From positions 40,449,258-40,513,257 of the forward strand of contig JAJKFL010000237.1 in the NCBI GenBank assembly GCA_021186555.1: DNA of 64,000 nucleotides. The letters run 5' to 3'. Positions 1-11,104 of the stretch are shown in pieces. Below the pieces are notes generated by a model. It was not told where the DNA came from. It made no database searches and saw only the letters and a list, made by a program, of their open reading frames with translations. Positions within the stretch are counted from its first letter, which is position 1; each line of letters opens with the position of its first letter. A program made the position numbers and the translations under genes. Source of the DNA: Reticulitermes speratus. Its lineage: Eukaryota > Arthropoda > Insecta > Blattodea > Rhinotermitidae.

Positions 1-532
1 CAGAGTGGATTGTCTGAGAACATGATACAGAGTAGAAAGTTTGAGAACGGGATGCAGAGTAGAATGTTTGAGAAAGGGATGCAGAGTAGAATGTTTGAGA
101 ACGTGATGCAGAGTATATTGTCTGAGAACATAATGCAGAGTAGAATGTTTGAGAACGTGATGCAGAGTAGATTGTCTGAGAACATGATACAGAGTAGAAT
201 GTTTGAGAACGGGATGCAGAGTAGAATGTTTGAGAATGTGATGCAGAGTAGAATGTCTGAGAACATGATACAGAGTAGAATGTTTGAGAACGGGATGCAG
301 AGTGGAATTTTTTAAAAAAGGGATACAGAGTAGAATGTTTGAGAACATGAAGCAGAGTAGAATGTTTCAGAACATGATGCAGAGTAGAATGTTTAAGAAC
401 GGGATGCAGAGTAGAATGTTTGAGAACGTGATGCAGAGTGGATTGTCTGAGAACATGATACAGAGTAGAATGTTTGAGAACGGGATGCAGAGTAGAATGT
501 TTGAGAAAGGGATGCAGAGTAGAATGTTTGAA
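1..532 (+). repeat. 27-bp minisatellite, about 19-20 copies, cut by the window edge
   Basis: The unit is about 27 bp, built around 'agaatgtttgagaacgggat' plus 'gcagagt'. Variants alternate 'atgtttgagaac' with 'ttgtctgagaac' and 'gggatgcag' with 'atgatacag'. The array already runs at base 1, so its left end is outside the window. Because 27 is a multiple of three and the unit lacks stops, short repetitive ORFs appear on both strands; I do not treat them as genes. The right end runs straight into a LINE tail. Confidence 0.95.
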
Positions 533-539
533 CCTAACA

Positions 540-935
540 GAGAGGAAATGAGAAGATGATGAAGAAGATTATACAATGAGGAGCTTCATACGCTTCATTA
601 TACACCGACCACTACTAGGGTTATCACATATAGGAGAATGGAATAGGCGTGACATGTAGCACGCATGGAGAGATGTGAAATGCGCATCGCATAATTTGTG
701 AGAGGAACAACTGAAGGAAGCAGCAGTCCACTTGGAAGATTTGGCGTAGATGGGAGAATATTAAAATGGACCTTAAGGGAAAAAAATGGGAGGTGTTGAG
801 TGAGTTAATCTTGCGCAGAACAGGGACAGGGACAGGGACTCTTGTCCACACGGTTTCCAAAGCATGAGAAATTTCTTGACTGCCTGAAACTATTAGTTTC
901 TCAATAAGGTCTATAATCCATGGGGTTATTAGGTA
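540..935 (+). mobile_element. LINE 3' tail, degenerate reverse-transcriptase C-terminus
   Basis: The plus strand reads, with frameshifts, like the end of the LINE tail seen more clearly at 40.0-40.4 kb: a 'RRL(H/Y)NEEL' segment, a 'RRMEWA' segment, a 'HLED' stretch and the terminal nucleotide block 'gagaaatttcttgactgcct'. It has in-frame stops and is dead. The 27-bp array ends where this tail begins. Confidence 0.65.
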
Positions 936-1550
936 CACACCGTGACCATTGAGCTATAAGGCAGTGACTCTCAAACCATGGATCGCGATAATCTTCTGAC
1001 AGCTCGCGACCCCGCAAAATAATTAAGCTTGTATGTTCCTGTAACCAACTATTTAACTTCATCGGGGGGGAAAAAATTAAATTGAAATAATTTAAGCAAT
1101 TTTATAAATTTTATTCCATTTTTAATATTATACTATAAATCTGCAATGATTTTCTTGGGATGCTCAGTAGGTTTCTTGGGTGGTGGAAGGGGTGGGGGGG
1201 GGGAGTTTGCAAGGTCAAAGTGTTTTAAGGGTTTGGCCTGCGGACAAGAAACTTCAAGACTCGCTTCTTTAAGGCGTTAAAAACAGCGCAAGTTGTACCG
1301 ACGCTCATCGTCTGCTGTCAAGTATGCGATAACATTTACAGGTCTGACAAGTTAAAGTTTGCAGCTCAGAAACGGTTCTGAATAATGTGCGTGGGCCACG
1401 TAAGGTGGTAGCAGACACAGCAGTTGAAGCGGCAGGTAAGTGCGCGCCCGTAAAACTTTAATGAACGTTCTACACAGAGGCTAAAAAACGTCTTAAGGTA
1501 GGTCATGACAATTCAAAATCCATAACGCTAAGATGCGGTCTTAGGCGTCG
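936..1550. other. No gene recognised; low-complexity spacer
   Basis: This holds AT-rich sequence with a G-run near 1184-1204. I find no splice-framed open exon or known repeat. Confidence 0.5.
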
Positions 1551-1552
1551 GA

Positions 1553-2815
1553 GACACTGAAGAAACTGGTTTCAAGCAATTAATTTTATGCAACGTGAAA
1601 CTACAGTTGCATGAAACTAGTACTGTGATTCCTGATATGAAAAAAGGTAAAACGTGTACACAGAGCAGACACTGAAGAAACTGGTTTTAAGCAATTACTT
1701 TCATGCAACGTGAAAGTACAGTTGCATGAAAATAGTACTGTGATTCCTGATATGAAATAAGGTAAAACGCGTACACAGAGCAGACACTGAAGAAACTGGT
1801 TTCAAGCAATTAGTTTCAAGCAACGTGAAAGTACAGTTGCATGAAACTAGTACTGTGATTCCTGATATGAAAAAAGGTAAAACGTGTACACAGAGCAGAC
1901 ACTGAAGAAACTGGTTTCAAGCAATTAGTTTCAGCAACGTGAAAGTACAGTTGCATGAAACTAGTACTGTGATTCCTGATATGAAAAAAGGTAAAACGCG
2001 TACACAGAGCAGACACTGAAGAAACTGGTTTCAAGCAATTAGTTTCAAGCAACGTGAAAGTACAGTTGCATGAAACTAGTACTCTGATTCCTGATATGAA
2101 AAAGGTAAAACGCGTACACAGAGCAGACACTGAAGAAACTGGTTTCAAGCAATTAGTTTCAAGCAACGTGAAAGTACAGTTGCATGAAACTAGTACTGTG
2201 ATTCCTGATATGAAAAAAGGTAAAACGTGTACACAGAGCAGACACTGAAGAAACTGGTTTCAAGCAATTAGTTTCATGCAACGTGAAAGTACAGTTGCAT
2301 GAAAATAGTACTGTAATTCCTGATATGAAAAAAGGTAAAACGCGTACACAGAGCAGACACTGAAGAAACTGGTTTCAAGCAATTAGTTTCATGCAACGTG
2401 AAAGTACAGTTGCATGAAAATAGTACTGTGATTCCTGATATGAAAAAAGGTAAAACGCGTACACAGAGCAGACACTGAAGAAACTGGTTTCAAGCAATTA
2501 GTTTCATGCAACGTGAAAGTACAGTTGCATGAAAATAGTACTGTAATTCCTGATATGAAAAAAGGTAAAACGCGTACACAGAGCAGACACTGAAGAAACT
2601 GGTTTCAAGCAATTAGTTTCATGCAACGTGAAAGTACAGTTGCATGAAAATAGTACTGTGATTCCTGATATGAAAAAAGGTAAAACGCGTACACAGAGCA
2701 GACACTGAAGAAACTGGTTTCAAGCAATTAGTTTCATGCAACGTGAAAGTACAGTTGCATGAAAATAGTACTGTGATTCCTGATATGAAAAAAGGTAAAA
2801 CGCGTACACAGAGCT
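1553..2815 (+). repeat. About 116-bp tandem array, about 11 copies
   Basis: Each unit contains 'cactgaagaaactggtttca', 'gcaattagttt', 'caacgtgaaagtacagttgc', 'tagtactgtgattcctgata' and 'ggtaaaacgcgtacacagag'. Left units carry 'gaaactagtactg' and right units 'gaaaatagtactg', so two subtypes are segregated along the array. Frames stay open on both strands only because of the repetition. Confidence 0.93.
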
Positions 2816-3595
2816 TCAAGCGAAGAAGAGGTAAAGTCAAATTCATTCCGAAGTATTCCTTCAGCCGAGATACAGCAATGTTAACGCACAAGCAAAGACG
2901 TTAAGTTTCTAATGCGTTACAAAACAAAGAAAAACAGTAAAGGCCTGTACTGCTTACATTATCAAACGTTGCAGAAGCCTTTGGCATTTGATTTAAGCCC
3001 TTCCTACACAAAACTAAAGATTTTTTCGCTCCTAAATGTCAAAAATATAAATATTCTCTTCTGCTTGATTAGGCAATACACCGTGTAGGTGTATGCGAGG
3101 TGGAGGATTACCTCCACGCATTAATCTCTGCATTAAATAGATGTAACCCCCACGCCGCGTCCACTTTAGACCCGAGGAAAGAGCCGCTGTTACCAAGTGT
3201 ATATGAAACCGGGCCGGCTCTAGAGCCGGTCTGGACGTATCTAAAGATTCGTGACGAATGTATGTCAATACACTGACACACACATGGGGCATTTTGCATC
3301 TCCTCGTCTTAGTTTAACAGTCAAAACGTTTCGGAAGCTAGTTTTCCATCCATGATCAGAAAAAATATTCAAATGTTTTCAAACAATCAGACGGAGCCTT
3401 TCTGTATCCCTGGAGCAGATAAACTCCAATGGATCCAACGAATTTTTTAACACTTTTTACTTGATAATGGAAGCAGAAACAGCTTTCGAAACATTCTGCT
3501 TCTTAACCACTAGACGACGAAGAACGTCTAATAAACTTTTTTTCAGTTTAACCCATCAATGACGTTGGAGTTTAAATTCCAGGAAGTTTGGGTAT
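2816..3595. other. Unannotated spacer
   Basis: Mixed AT-rich DNA. A short palindromic 'ccggctctagagccgg' lies near 3213. No exon is supported. Confidence 0.4.
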
Positions 3596-3599
3596 AAAT

Positions 3600-3760
3600 T
3601 TACAGTAAGTTTAAACGCACTGACGACTTAGAGTTCACAGAGGCCGGCGGAATACACAAAATTAAACGTCTGTACAGTGCACCGAGGCCGGTATTGAAGA
3701 CTTGAACGAAAAAATCTGTGTTCCCACTGGGAATTGAACTCGGATCGTTCACATGAGGCC
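3600..3760. repeat. Dispersed repeat with 'gtgcaccgaggccggc' blocks (copy 1)
   Basis: The block 'gtacagtgcaccgaggccgg' near 3672 recurs at about 6275-6295 and twice at about 8255-8320, in each case beside 'attaaacgtctgtac' or 'tttaaattcc' text. It is an unnamed dispersed family with three copies here. Confidence 0.55.
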
Positions 3761-4105
3761 AGTCAATATACAGAGGAAAATAAAAAGAAGAAAAAGGGAA
3801 AAAATTTTTAGACAAATGTAAATATAACACGTTTATGTAATTTCCGTAATTTTATCGTTCAGGCAAGGTTGACTGAGCTCCTTGGGTCTGAAAGTGAGTT
3901 GCTGTGTGCGATGGTGCGGTTTGGGCCGCTGTGGGGAGCGACATCGCCCTAAAGCTGCTGTTTCAGCGGGGCAATTTGCTTTGTGCGAGGTGCTTCAGCT
4001 GTTTACGTATTCACTTTGACAAGACGCAACGCAGTTCACAGGATGCTTACAAACAGAATCCGGCAGCGTTAGCGTTACCAGAAAGCCGGTTCTAGGCTGC
4101 TTCAC

Positions 4106-4200
4106 TTAAACCTTTAAAACACTGCGGTAACTATGTGTACCACCCTGTTTTAACATTCAGAAACTCTGCATTTATCCACACGGTGTATGTATGTATGTAT
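4106..4200 (+). repeat. Solitary diverged monomer of the 54-55 kb satellite
   Basis: Resembles the segment that recurs at 54.1, 55.0, 55.2 and 55.4 kb: 'cctttaaa..actgcggtaactatgtgtaccacc', a 'taacattcagaaactctgca' stretch and '..ccacacggtgtatgtatg'. A second solitary copy is at 7363-7530. Confidence 0.6.
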
Positions 4201-4285
4201 GTACGATTTCCAGAACAGTCAACAATTTTTTCCTGACGATCATCAAATGTTGATCTTATACCAGAGACGGGCTGTCTCTTGTGAG

Positions 4286-4380
4286 GTTGGACTTTACTGA
4301 CTGACTGACTGATTGACTGACACTGACTGACTGATTGACAGACTGACTGACTGACTGACTGACTAACTAACTAACTAACT
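4286..4380 (+). repeat. (GACT)n / (AACT)n microsatellite
   Basis: Runs of 'gactgactgactgatt' pass into 'actaactaactaactcc'. The array directly abuts a LINE tail. Confidence 0.95.
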
Positions 4381-4930
4381 CCATGTAGCACAGTCCTTCC
4401 CGAGAAGCTAACAATTCCTCAGCTGGTCAACAAATTCCCCGCATTTTATATAACGGAAAGTTCATTCCGCATTCACAACAGCCCGCCACCTGTCCCTATC
4501 CCAAGTCCAGATAAATCCAGTCACGCCCCCATCCCACTTCTTGAAGATCCATTTTAATATTATCTCCCATCTAGCCTGGGTCTTCCAAGTGGTCTCCTTC
4601 TCTCAGGTCTCCCCACCAAAATCCTGTACGCACCTCTCCCCTCACCCATACGTGCTACATGCCCCGCCCACCTCATTCTTCTTGATTTGATCACCCGAAT
4701 AATATTTCGTGACGAGTACAGATCATAAAGTTCCTCGTTATGTAGTCTTCTCCACTCCCCGTTACCCCATCCCTCTTAGCCCAAACATCCCCCTCAGCAC
4801 CTATTCTCGAACACCCTCAGCCTATGTTCCTCCCTCAGTGTGACAGACCAAGTTTCACACCCACAAAAAACAACCAAGTTATTACACCAACCGAACAAAA
4901 TCTTGACACAAACACTTCTTAATGTAAACT
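4381..4930 (-). mobile_element. LINE 3' tail, minus orientation
   Basis: Reading the minus strand gives a degenerate reverse-transcriptase C-terminus with segments like 'DNIKMDLQEVG', 'LGRP..RW' and 'HVARMGEG' equivalents, ending in 'ctccatgtagcacagtcctt' on the plus strand. Homologous tails lie at 0.54, 9.45, 10.48, 13.56, 36.0, 40.02, 57.0 and 61.1 kb. Stops and frameshifts show it is inactive. Confidence 0.7.
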
Positions 4931-5026
4931 ACACTCTGATGGGCGACATTTTCCAGTACCTGGTGCAACGGGCTACATACGCCCCGGGCGGTACGTGAAG
5001 ACAATGGGGGTCGTGTCATGGGTCAT

Positions 5027-5205
5027 GGGTCAGGCGGTCAGTCGCCGGCCCTTCACCGCGGATACCCGATTTCAGTCAGTGTGAGATTTGTGGTGGACAA
5101 AGTGGCCACTGTGACACATTTCTCTCCCAGTACTTCGGTTTTCCCCCGTCATTATCATTCCACCAGTGCTCCACAATCATCTTCACCTACACTTTTGGGG
5201 GGGGG
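5027..5205 (+). mobile_element. tRNA-derived SINE family 1, 3'-truncated
   Basis: Begins 'caggcggtcagtcgccggcc', the pol III A-box side of a tRNA-like head, followed by 'gagatttgtggtggacaaag' and 'ttcggttttccccc', as in the full copies at 13.02 and 17.48 kb. It meets an inverted copy tail-to-tail at about 5206. Confidence 0.85.
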
Positions 5206-5423
5206 GGGAGGTGAAGGGCCCCGCAGCAGATGCTACGGACGCACCGCAGCCTTGAGGCTTATTGTACAACCTGTGATGAAGATAATCAGTTTTTTGTTAA
5301 TTTTTCCAAGTAATGGAGCACTGATGGAATGAAACTGACAGGGGAAAACCGGAGTACTGGGAGAAAAACCTATCCCAGTGCCACTTTATCTACCACAAAT
5401 CCCACATGGAATGGCCCGGGATC
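5206..5423 (-). mobile_element. SINE family 1, inverted copy
   Basis: Starts at the 3' end of the element ('gtgaagggccccgcagcaga') and proceeds backwards to 'ccacaaatcccacatgga'. The tRNA-like head is lost or truncated. Together with the preceding copy it forms an inverted SINE pair that could fold into a hairpin if transcribed. Confidence 0.85.
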
Positions 5424-5754
5424 AGGAAGAATCTTACACCCTTCTGTTGCAGTTGCTGACGACAAAAATATATGAAACGAAACTGTCATGACGTAATTTT
5501 AAACACTCTCACGGAATCTGGTTACAGAGACTGAGGAAACCCACGACAACCCTCATTCAGCACAGTCACTGTGCCTTCAATGACCTCAAGTGCTACTTCA
5601 GCGTTCTTGTGTCCAAGCACTTTAAAAGACAAAAGGTCCTTTTGCTAACCAAATACCAGCGACAACTTCGCTACACATACTGCAGTAACTGTCCTATACA
5701 CAGACGTGGCGTAACCGCGAAACTGTTTGACGTATTAACCGTGCATCATGCTAT

Positions 5755-6067
5755 CAATCAAAGACTTCACTTTACCAACACATGCACTATATTCTTACAA
5801 TAATATCGTACACCCCTACATATGTTTCGGCTTCAAAAAAGCCATCCTCAGGGGGTGTCATTCTTTGAAGTCCGAAACATATGTAGGGGTTACAGAAATG
5901 TTTTAAGAAAACTTACTTAGGTCTTTTTTTAAACGAAAGTGCATTTATTTGGTGTTAAAACATTAATTTGCCATAGACTATACATCAACCGGCCGAAACA
6001 TATGTAGGGGTGTACGATATTATTGTAAGAATATAGTGCATGTGTTGGTAAAGTGACGTCTTTGATT
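5755..6067. mobile_element. Fold-back element with ~75-bp inverted termini
   Basis: The left arm ('caatcaaagacttcacttta' onward to 'catatgtttcgg') is repeated inverted at 5993-6067 ('ccgaaacatatgtaggggtg' to 'gtctttgattg'), separated by about 160 bp. An additional internal half-repeat 'ccgaaacatatgtaggggtt' sits near 5872. No transposase is encoded, so it is non-autonomous. The left arm contains a hammerhead-like motif on the minus strand. Confidence 0.85.
5810..5858 (-). ncRNA. Hammerhead-ribozyme-like motif (best copy)
   Basis: Read on the minus strand: stem I 5' strand ACACCCC (5858-5852), core CUGAGGA (5851-5845), an extra U at 5844, stem II GGCUU (5843-5839) paired with AAGCC (5833-5829), GAA (5828-5826), palindromic ACAUAUGU (5825-5818), predicted cleavage nucleotide A at 5817, and stem I 3' strand GGGGUGU (5816-5810). 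Stem I pairs over all 7 bp. The core and strand order match a type I hammerhead with minimal helix III. Minimal hammerheads with tiny helix III are known from Penelope-like elements. The U after A9 departs from the textbook core; self-cleavage is untested. Confidence 0.65.
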
Positions 6068-6129
6068 GCGAAACTGTTATTTTGCGCGCCTAACAAAGTA
6101 AAACCATTTCTGATAACTCTGGGGGCCGA

Positions 6130-6320
6130 CTACTGGCTGTTACCGTCACTGCGGGGGTGAATTAACCCTTCAATAACGCTAGGGTTTAAATCCCAACCAC
6201 TCTCCCTGGGGGAGGGTAAATTTACAATACCCATAAAATGCAGGTTCATCAAGACCTTCAACAAGTGAAGAATCCGTACACTGTACCGAGGCCGGCAATA
6301 AAAATTTAACGACACTTCCC
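6130..6320. repeat. Dispersed 'accgaggccggc' repeat (copy 2)
   Basis: Shares 'attaacccttcaataacgct', 'gggtttaaatccc' and 'tgtaccgaggccggcaa' with the copy at about 8158-8335. No coding role is seen. Confidence 0.55.
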
Positions 6321-6329
6321 GCCGTAGAC

Positions 6330-7360
6330 AGGCCAGAAGTAGTTCAGTGTCTTGTCTTGTTATTATGACGCTGTGAAACCATTTTGATTCTCTTGAGAGA
6401 TTCTGAAGATGGTTTTAACCTCGACGTAGCGTCGCGCTAGCCACACCTACACCCTACACCCCGAACAGTGAACCACTTCTATTGATCTTACGGGCAGATC
6501 AGATGTCGGCTACATTCATTAACACCACTAAACCAATATGGAGGTAAATAAGCGTCTGAAAGCAGAAATTAATGACAGCATGACACATCGACTCACGAAA
6601 TTATCACCAAACACGCACATATCGCCGTTTGTTATATCATCAAGTAGGTTCCTCCGTCTTTACACACGTATCTCTTAGCAGATCATTATGTGGATCAACG
6701 CGGTCTTGAAGCTACGTCAGAAGATACGTAATTAAAAATTTTGCAGCCTTATAAATTACTAAATTATAGAAATTTGTGAAGTCAGATATGGATGACACAT
6801 TAGTTTGGCGTGATGGTGTCCGTGTTTAAACACAAAGATTTAATGAAAACTGAAGCATCGAGTGCAGAACCTGGCGAAATAAATTCCTGTATCTCTAATA
6901 CAAACGTTAGTCGTCATCTTAAATTCATTTCCGTCCTAACATTCCTATACATCTACCCTTTAAATCACAAATAAAACAACTGTCAAATGCTCGTTTTATG
7001 TTTTAGATTGCAGTTCAACTCCTTCTTTACCCAACTAAAGGATAAAGTTAATCTGAACTGTACATAAAACTATATTTCGTACTTCCAAGAAAACACCACG
7101 TAGATCTACCTCATAAAGAAATGCAGGAAAATCATCGCTGTTTATTCTGGGAATAACGTGAAATAAATACTCTCTTGCGTAAAACGAGGCGTCTTTTAAC
7201 CAGGTTAAAGCTCAAAACATACACGATTACAAGTGCCTATTAAATGATTAAAAGGATAAACCCAGTTTGTTTAATGCAGTCACACTCATAGCCTTACTTA
7301 GCCCCATTCAACCCACTCTGAAGAAACAAAAAGCCACTCCCCAGATTTCCTTGCCTCTTA
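6330..7360. other. Unannotated spacer
   Basis: AT-rich, no splice-framed exon and no repeat I recognise. Confidence 0.4.
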
Positions 7361-7362
7361 AC

Positions 7363-7530
7363 CCTTTCAAGCACAGTGGTAATTATATGTACCACCTGCT
7401 GTAACACTCAGACGTTTTACCCACAGTGTATTTACATGTTACGTATAATTCTCACAATAAACAGCGATTAATTTCTGTAAACAACACTGATAAGTTGGTA
7501 TTTGCAATGTATAGTGTTTTCTGAGAGGTA
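7363..7530 (+). repeat. Solitary copy of the 54-55 kb satellite unit
   Basis: Contains 'accctttcaagcacagtggt', '..atatgtaccacc', 'cccacagtgtattta' and 'aataaacagcgattaattt', all parts of the 54.1-55.5 kb unit, in the same order. It is diverged and single-copy here. Confidence 0.65.
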
Positions 7531-8071
7531 CGAGATGTATATTTATACATCACTTAGAGCAACTTCAAGCCCCAAATGGTTAAAACGATGTTGTGCTCTC
7601 CTTTGAACACAAAAATAAAAGAAGCATCGGACACAGACAATCCCCCACCCCTGCAGACTCACCCCGGGCCGGACACCCTCCTCTGGAGGCTGCGGACGGA
7701 CATGTCACGTGATCTGGGATGTTGTGATCTTCTCCAGGCAGGCCTGGCATCGCCTCACCCGAGTCCCCTCGAAGGCAGTTCCGTAGCGTCGCTCACCGGT
7801 GGTACACTTTACATTACACTGCAAGGCGAGCATCCACATCAGGACCACAGCGGTGACGCGTGCGCTGCCGGGAAACCCGAGTCCTGCCGAAGGTACACGA
7901 AATCAGGCCGTGATGAATGTTACGGTAAATGTACTGGTGATTGAAACTAGTAAGGTGTGTGACTTAACTTTGTGTACGTAGTGATGGCTGAGGGTGGGGG
8001 AAACACTTTGTATACTGACGGAGATCTGAGGTTCTCCGGGCGGCGAGTGTGAACACTGCCGTCGTCTTCTG

Positions 8072-8160
8072 AGATGCGATATCGCGTGCAGCATGCTAGC
8101 AGTGTACCGACGTTTCTGAGGAGCGTGCTTCCTACATCATCAGGGTACATTAAAGGTACT
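8072..8160. repeat. Fold-back element remnant
   Basis: Contains 'cgtcttctgagatgcgat', 'accgacgtttctgaggagcg' and 'catcatcagggtac', all recognisable relics of the large 'cttctgggatgtgacgcc' fold-back family seen throughout the window. Confidence 0.55.
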
Positions 8161-8335
8161 TCATTAACACTTCAATCACGCTGGGATTTAAATTCCAATA
8201 TTGCCCAGGACGAAGGGATTTTAAATTAATATTGCCCTTAAATGCATTCACGTCCGTACAGTGCACCGAGGCCGGCAGCATGTGAAGAATTAAACGTCTG
8301 TACAGTGCACCGAGGCCGGCATTGAAGGGTTAATC
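8158..8335. repeat. Dispersed 'accgaggccggc' repeat (copy 3, internally duplicated)
   Basis: Has two 'cgtctgtacagtgcaccgag' / 'cgtccgtacagtgcaccgag' blocks about 45 bp apart; otherwise like the copy at 6130-6320. Confidence 0.55.
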
Positions 8336-8699
8336 TACGCTGATGAGGGACTCAGTAGGATCGTCCGAAACGTCGGTAAACTTTTAACTAGACAGGACCA
8401 TTTAAAGACGAAGTCGGGCAGACCAATCAAAATTTTATAGTCACTGCCGACCACGTTGGCTCAACCGGTAACTAGAACTGCTCCTTTTAAATGTAGGCCG
8501 GGACACCGACTATACTGATGACTGTTTTCCTCAGTCACTACATGCAACAGCGCTATAGCACCCTCAAATAGGCCACGCCACTTCCAAGTTCGCTGAACGC
8601 GACCAACTCCTCACATCATATAACCGCTGCAGTTGATTCAGCAATGACCTATGATCCATCCCATCTCATACGTCCTTCATTGCTGTCCATATCAACAGT

Positions 8700-8965
8700 C
8701 ACATTCACAGGTTGCACTGTAAGTCACGTTAGTAAATAGTTGCACATCACTAATCATGTAGTCATATTAGTCACGCTACGGTCACGTAGATCACATTTTG
8801 TCACATTAAATCACGTTAGTGAAATTAGTCATGCGACAGTCACATTAAAGGTCACACTAATCATACTATACCTTAGTCACAACAGTCACGTTAGTCACTT
8901 TTGCCAAATTAGTCACATTTCACAACAAAGGTCACATTACAGTCACACCACACGTTAGTCACACG
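8700..8965 (+). repeat. Degenerate short tandem repeat around 'gtcacattagtcac'
   Basis: At least 15 irregularly spaced GTCAC words (for example 'agtcacgttagtcac') over about 260 bp. Spacing is 9-20 bp and many copies are mutated. This is an old, decaying array. Confidence 0.75.
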
Positions 8966-9013
8966 CGTTTCTGTTGCAGACTCGTGTTCAGTGAGTGTAT
9001 TTTTTTTTTTGCG

Positions 9014-9277
9014 TGGTGAAGGGCCCCGCAGCAGATGCTACGGACGCACCACAGCATTAAGGCTTCTTGTGCAACCCCTGTGATGAAGATGAGCAGTTTT
9101 TTTTTACCAAGTTTTACAATTAATGGAGCACCAGTGGAATGAAATTGACAGGGAAAACCGAAGTACTCGGGGAGAAACCTGTCCCAGTGTCACTTTGTCC
9201 ACCACAAACCTGGGATCGAACCCGGGCCTCCGCAGTGAGAGGCCGGCGACTAACCGCCTGAGCCATGGCACGGCCTT
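9014..9277 (-). mobile_element. SINE family 1, near full length
   Basis: On the minus strand it begins at the tRNA-like head ('gccgtgccatggctcaggcg', near 9277), has a B-box-like 'gggttcgatccc', the body 'gtggtggacaaagtg', and ends 'ctgcggggcccttcacc' followed by an A-run (plus-strand T-run at 9000-9010). Confidence 0.92.
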
Positions 9278-9449
9278 GTAATTTGATTTAGTATATAATA
9301 CATTCTTTTATGAGTTACGTTCATTAAATATATAATGGTCAAAATCCTTGTAACATTCAAAGGATACATTTGACAATTCCCGCAGTTTCCACAGCTAACC
9401 ATCCCTTCTACTCATTAGCATTAGGCCATTAGCAAAGTCTAGTAAACCT

Positions 9450-9660
9450 AGCTAACTCCATGAGCACAGTCCTCTTCAGAAGCTAACAGTTTCTCAGCTA
9501 GTCAACAAATTCCCGCTTTTATGGAACCCGAAGGTTCATTACCGCACTCACAAGAGCCCGCCACCTGTCCCTATCCTGAGCCATATCAATCCAGTCCATG
9601 TCCCCCATCCCACTTCTTCAAGATCGATTTTAATATTATCCTCCCATCTAGTAAACCTAG
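9450..9660 (-). mobile_element. LINE 3' tail fragment
   Basis: Shares with the 4.4 kb tail 'agcacagtcctcttcagaag', 'tcaacaaattcccgc', 'gcccgccacctgtccctatc' and 'ttttaatattatcctcccat'. Inactive 5'-truncated copy. Confidence 0.75.
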
Positions 9661-9842
9661 AGGGACTGAAATTGAATGAGACACATCGGCTTGTGGTGTG
9701 CCAATTTGAAAACATAAATAGCATACAGAAAAATAGAGAAGCTTTATTAGTTGCCGGTAAGGAGGGGATCTAGAAGGAAATTCTGGTACACGTGCATGGC
9801 TCGTGAACAGAATGCAGAATGTGGCACATTCAAACGTGGCAA

Positions 9843-10371
9843 CGACATTAACACAGCAAAATTAGACGACATTAACACAGCAAAATTATACATTAACACA
9901 GCAAAATTAGACGACATTAACACAGCAAAATTATACGGCATTAACACAGCAAAATTAGACATTAACACAGCAAAATTAGACATCAACACAGCAAAATTAG
10001 ACGACATTAACACAGCAAAATTAGACATTAACACAACAAAATTAGACGACATTAACACAGCAAAATTAGACGACATTAACACAGCAAAATTAGACGATAT
10101 TAACACAGCAAAATTAGACATTAACACAGCAAAATTAGACACTAACATAGCAAAATTAGACGACATTAACACAGCAAAATTAGACAACATTAACACAGCA
10201 AAATTAGACATTAACACAGCAAAATTAGACATTAACACAGCAAAATTAGACATCAACACAGCAAAATTATACGACATTAACACAGCAAAATTAGACGACA
10301 TCAACACAGCAAAATTAGACGACATTAACACAGTAAAATTAGACGACATCAACACAGCAAAATTAGACGCA
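9843..10371 (+). repeat. 21/24-bp minisatellite
   Basis: The unit is 'aacacagcaaaattagac' followed by 'att' (21 bp) or 'gacatt' (24 bp), in mixed order, about 23 copies. Both unit sizes are multiples of three, which keeps frames of about 200 codons open on both strands at once. That is expected of an array and is not evidence for a protein. Confidence 0.95.
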
Positions 10372-10479
10372 TGAAGAAATTAAGAGCAGTGTAAATTCAG
10401 GGAATGCCTGCTACCGTTCAGTTTAGGTCCTTTTGTCTTCTCGTTTGGTAAGAACGTGAAGATCACAATGTAGGTAGCA

Positions 10480-10725
10480 AGGGAGATACTAGAAATGCAT
10501 ACAGATTCTTGGTGGGGAAGCCTAGGCGTAGAGTGTAAGATAATATTAAAATGGGCGTTATAGAAGTAGGATGGGGATGGCGTGGAGTCATCTGGCTTAA
10601 GATAAGGACAAGTGGCGGGCTCTTGTGAACGCGGTGATGAACCTTAGGGTTTCATAAAACGCGTAGAATTTCTTGACTAGCTGTTAGACTCTCAAGAAGG
10701 ACTCTGTTTCATACAGTTAGTCAGT
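10480..10725 (+). mobile_element. LINE 3' tail fragment, plus orientation
   Basis: Contains 'ggtggggaagcctaggcgta', 'ataatattaaaatgggcgtt', 'gataaggacaagtggcgggc' and 'ttcataaaacgcgtagaatt', the coding and terminal blocks of the recurring LINE tail. Confidence 0.75.
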
Positions 10726-11104
10726 CAGATTAAAGGAAAGCACGGTAATGGCCTAATCTGAAGCACCATTCCGGCATTGTACCTGGAATAACTAAAGAAA
10801 ACCACGTTAAACACAAGTCAGGGTAACCGATGTCCTGGCTATTCGAAATGGGTACCTTATGAATCCAAGTCAAAAGCGTCACCGCTACAGCTAGCTTGCT
10901 GTTCGTGAACGTAGAAAAAAAACTATGGAACATCCTGTATATAACATGTACAATGAAAACCCGACCAAACACAGTACGATCTGTAAAATGTGGCCCTAGC
11001 GCGTTTTAAAACGTTCATCTTGTATTCATGAGGAGAAATTCATAGGGGGGAAACACTGTAAAGCTGAAGAAGTGACGTCACAGAGTTCAGCCGTTACGGA
11101 ACAA

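Noticed and set aside
1553..2815. CRISPR array
   Set aside because: Whole units repeat with no unique spacers, in a eukaryotic context.
7576..7944. 122-codon plus-strand ORF
   Set aside because: No domain, no splice context, and low-complexity composition; kept only as a GC-rich patch.
9747..10374. Overlapping ORFs of about 200 codons on both strands
   Set aside because: Both are consequences of the 21/24-bp array.
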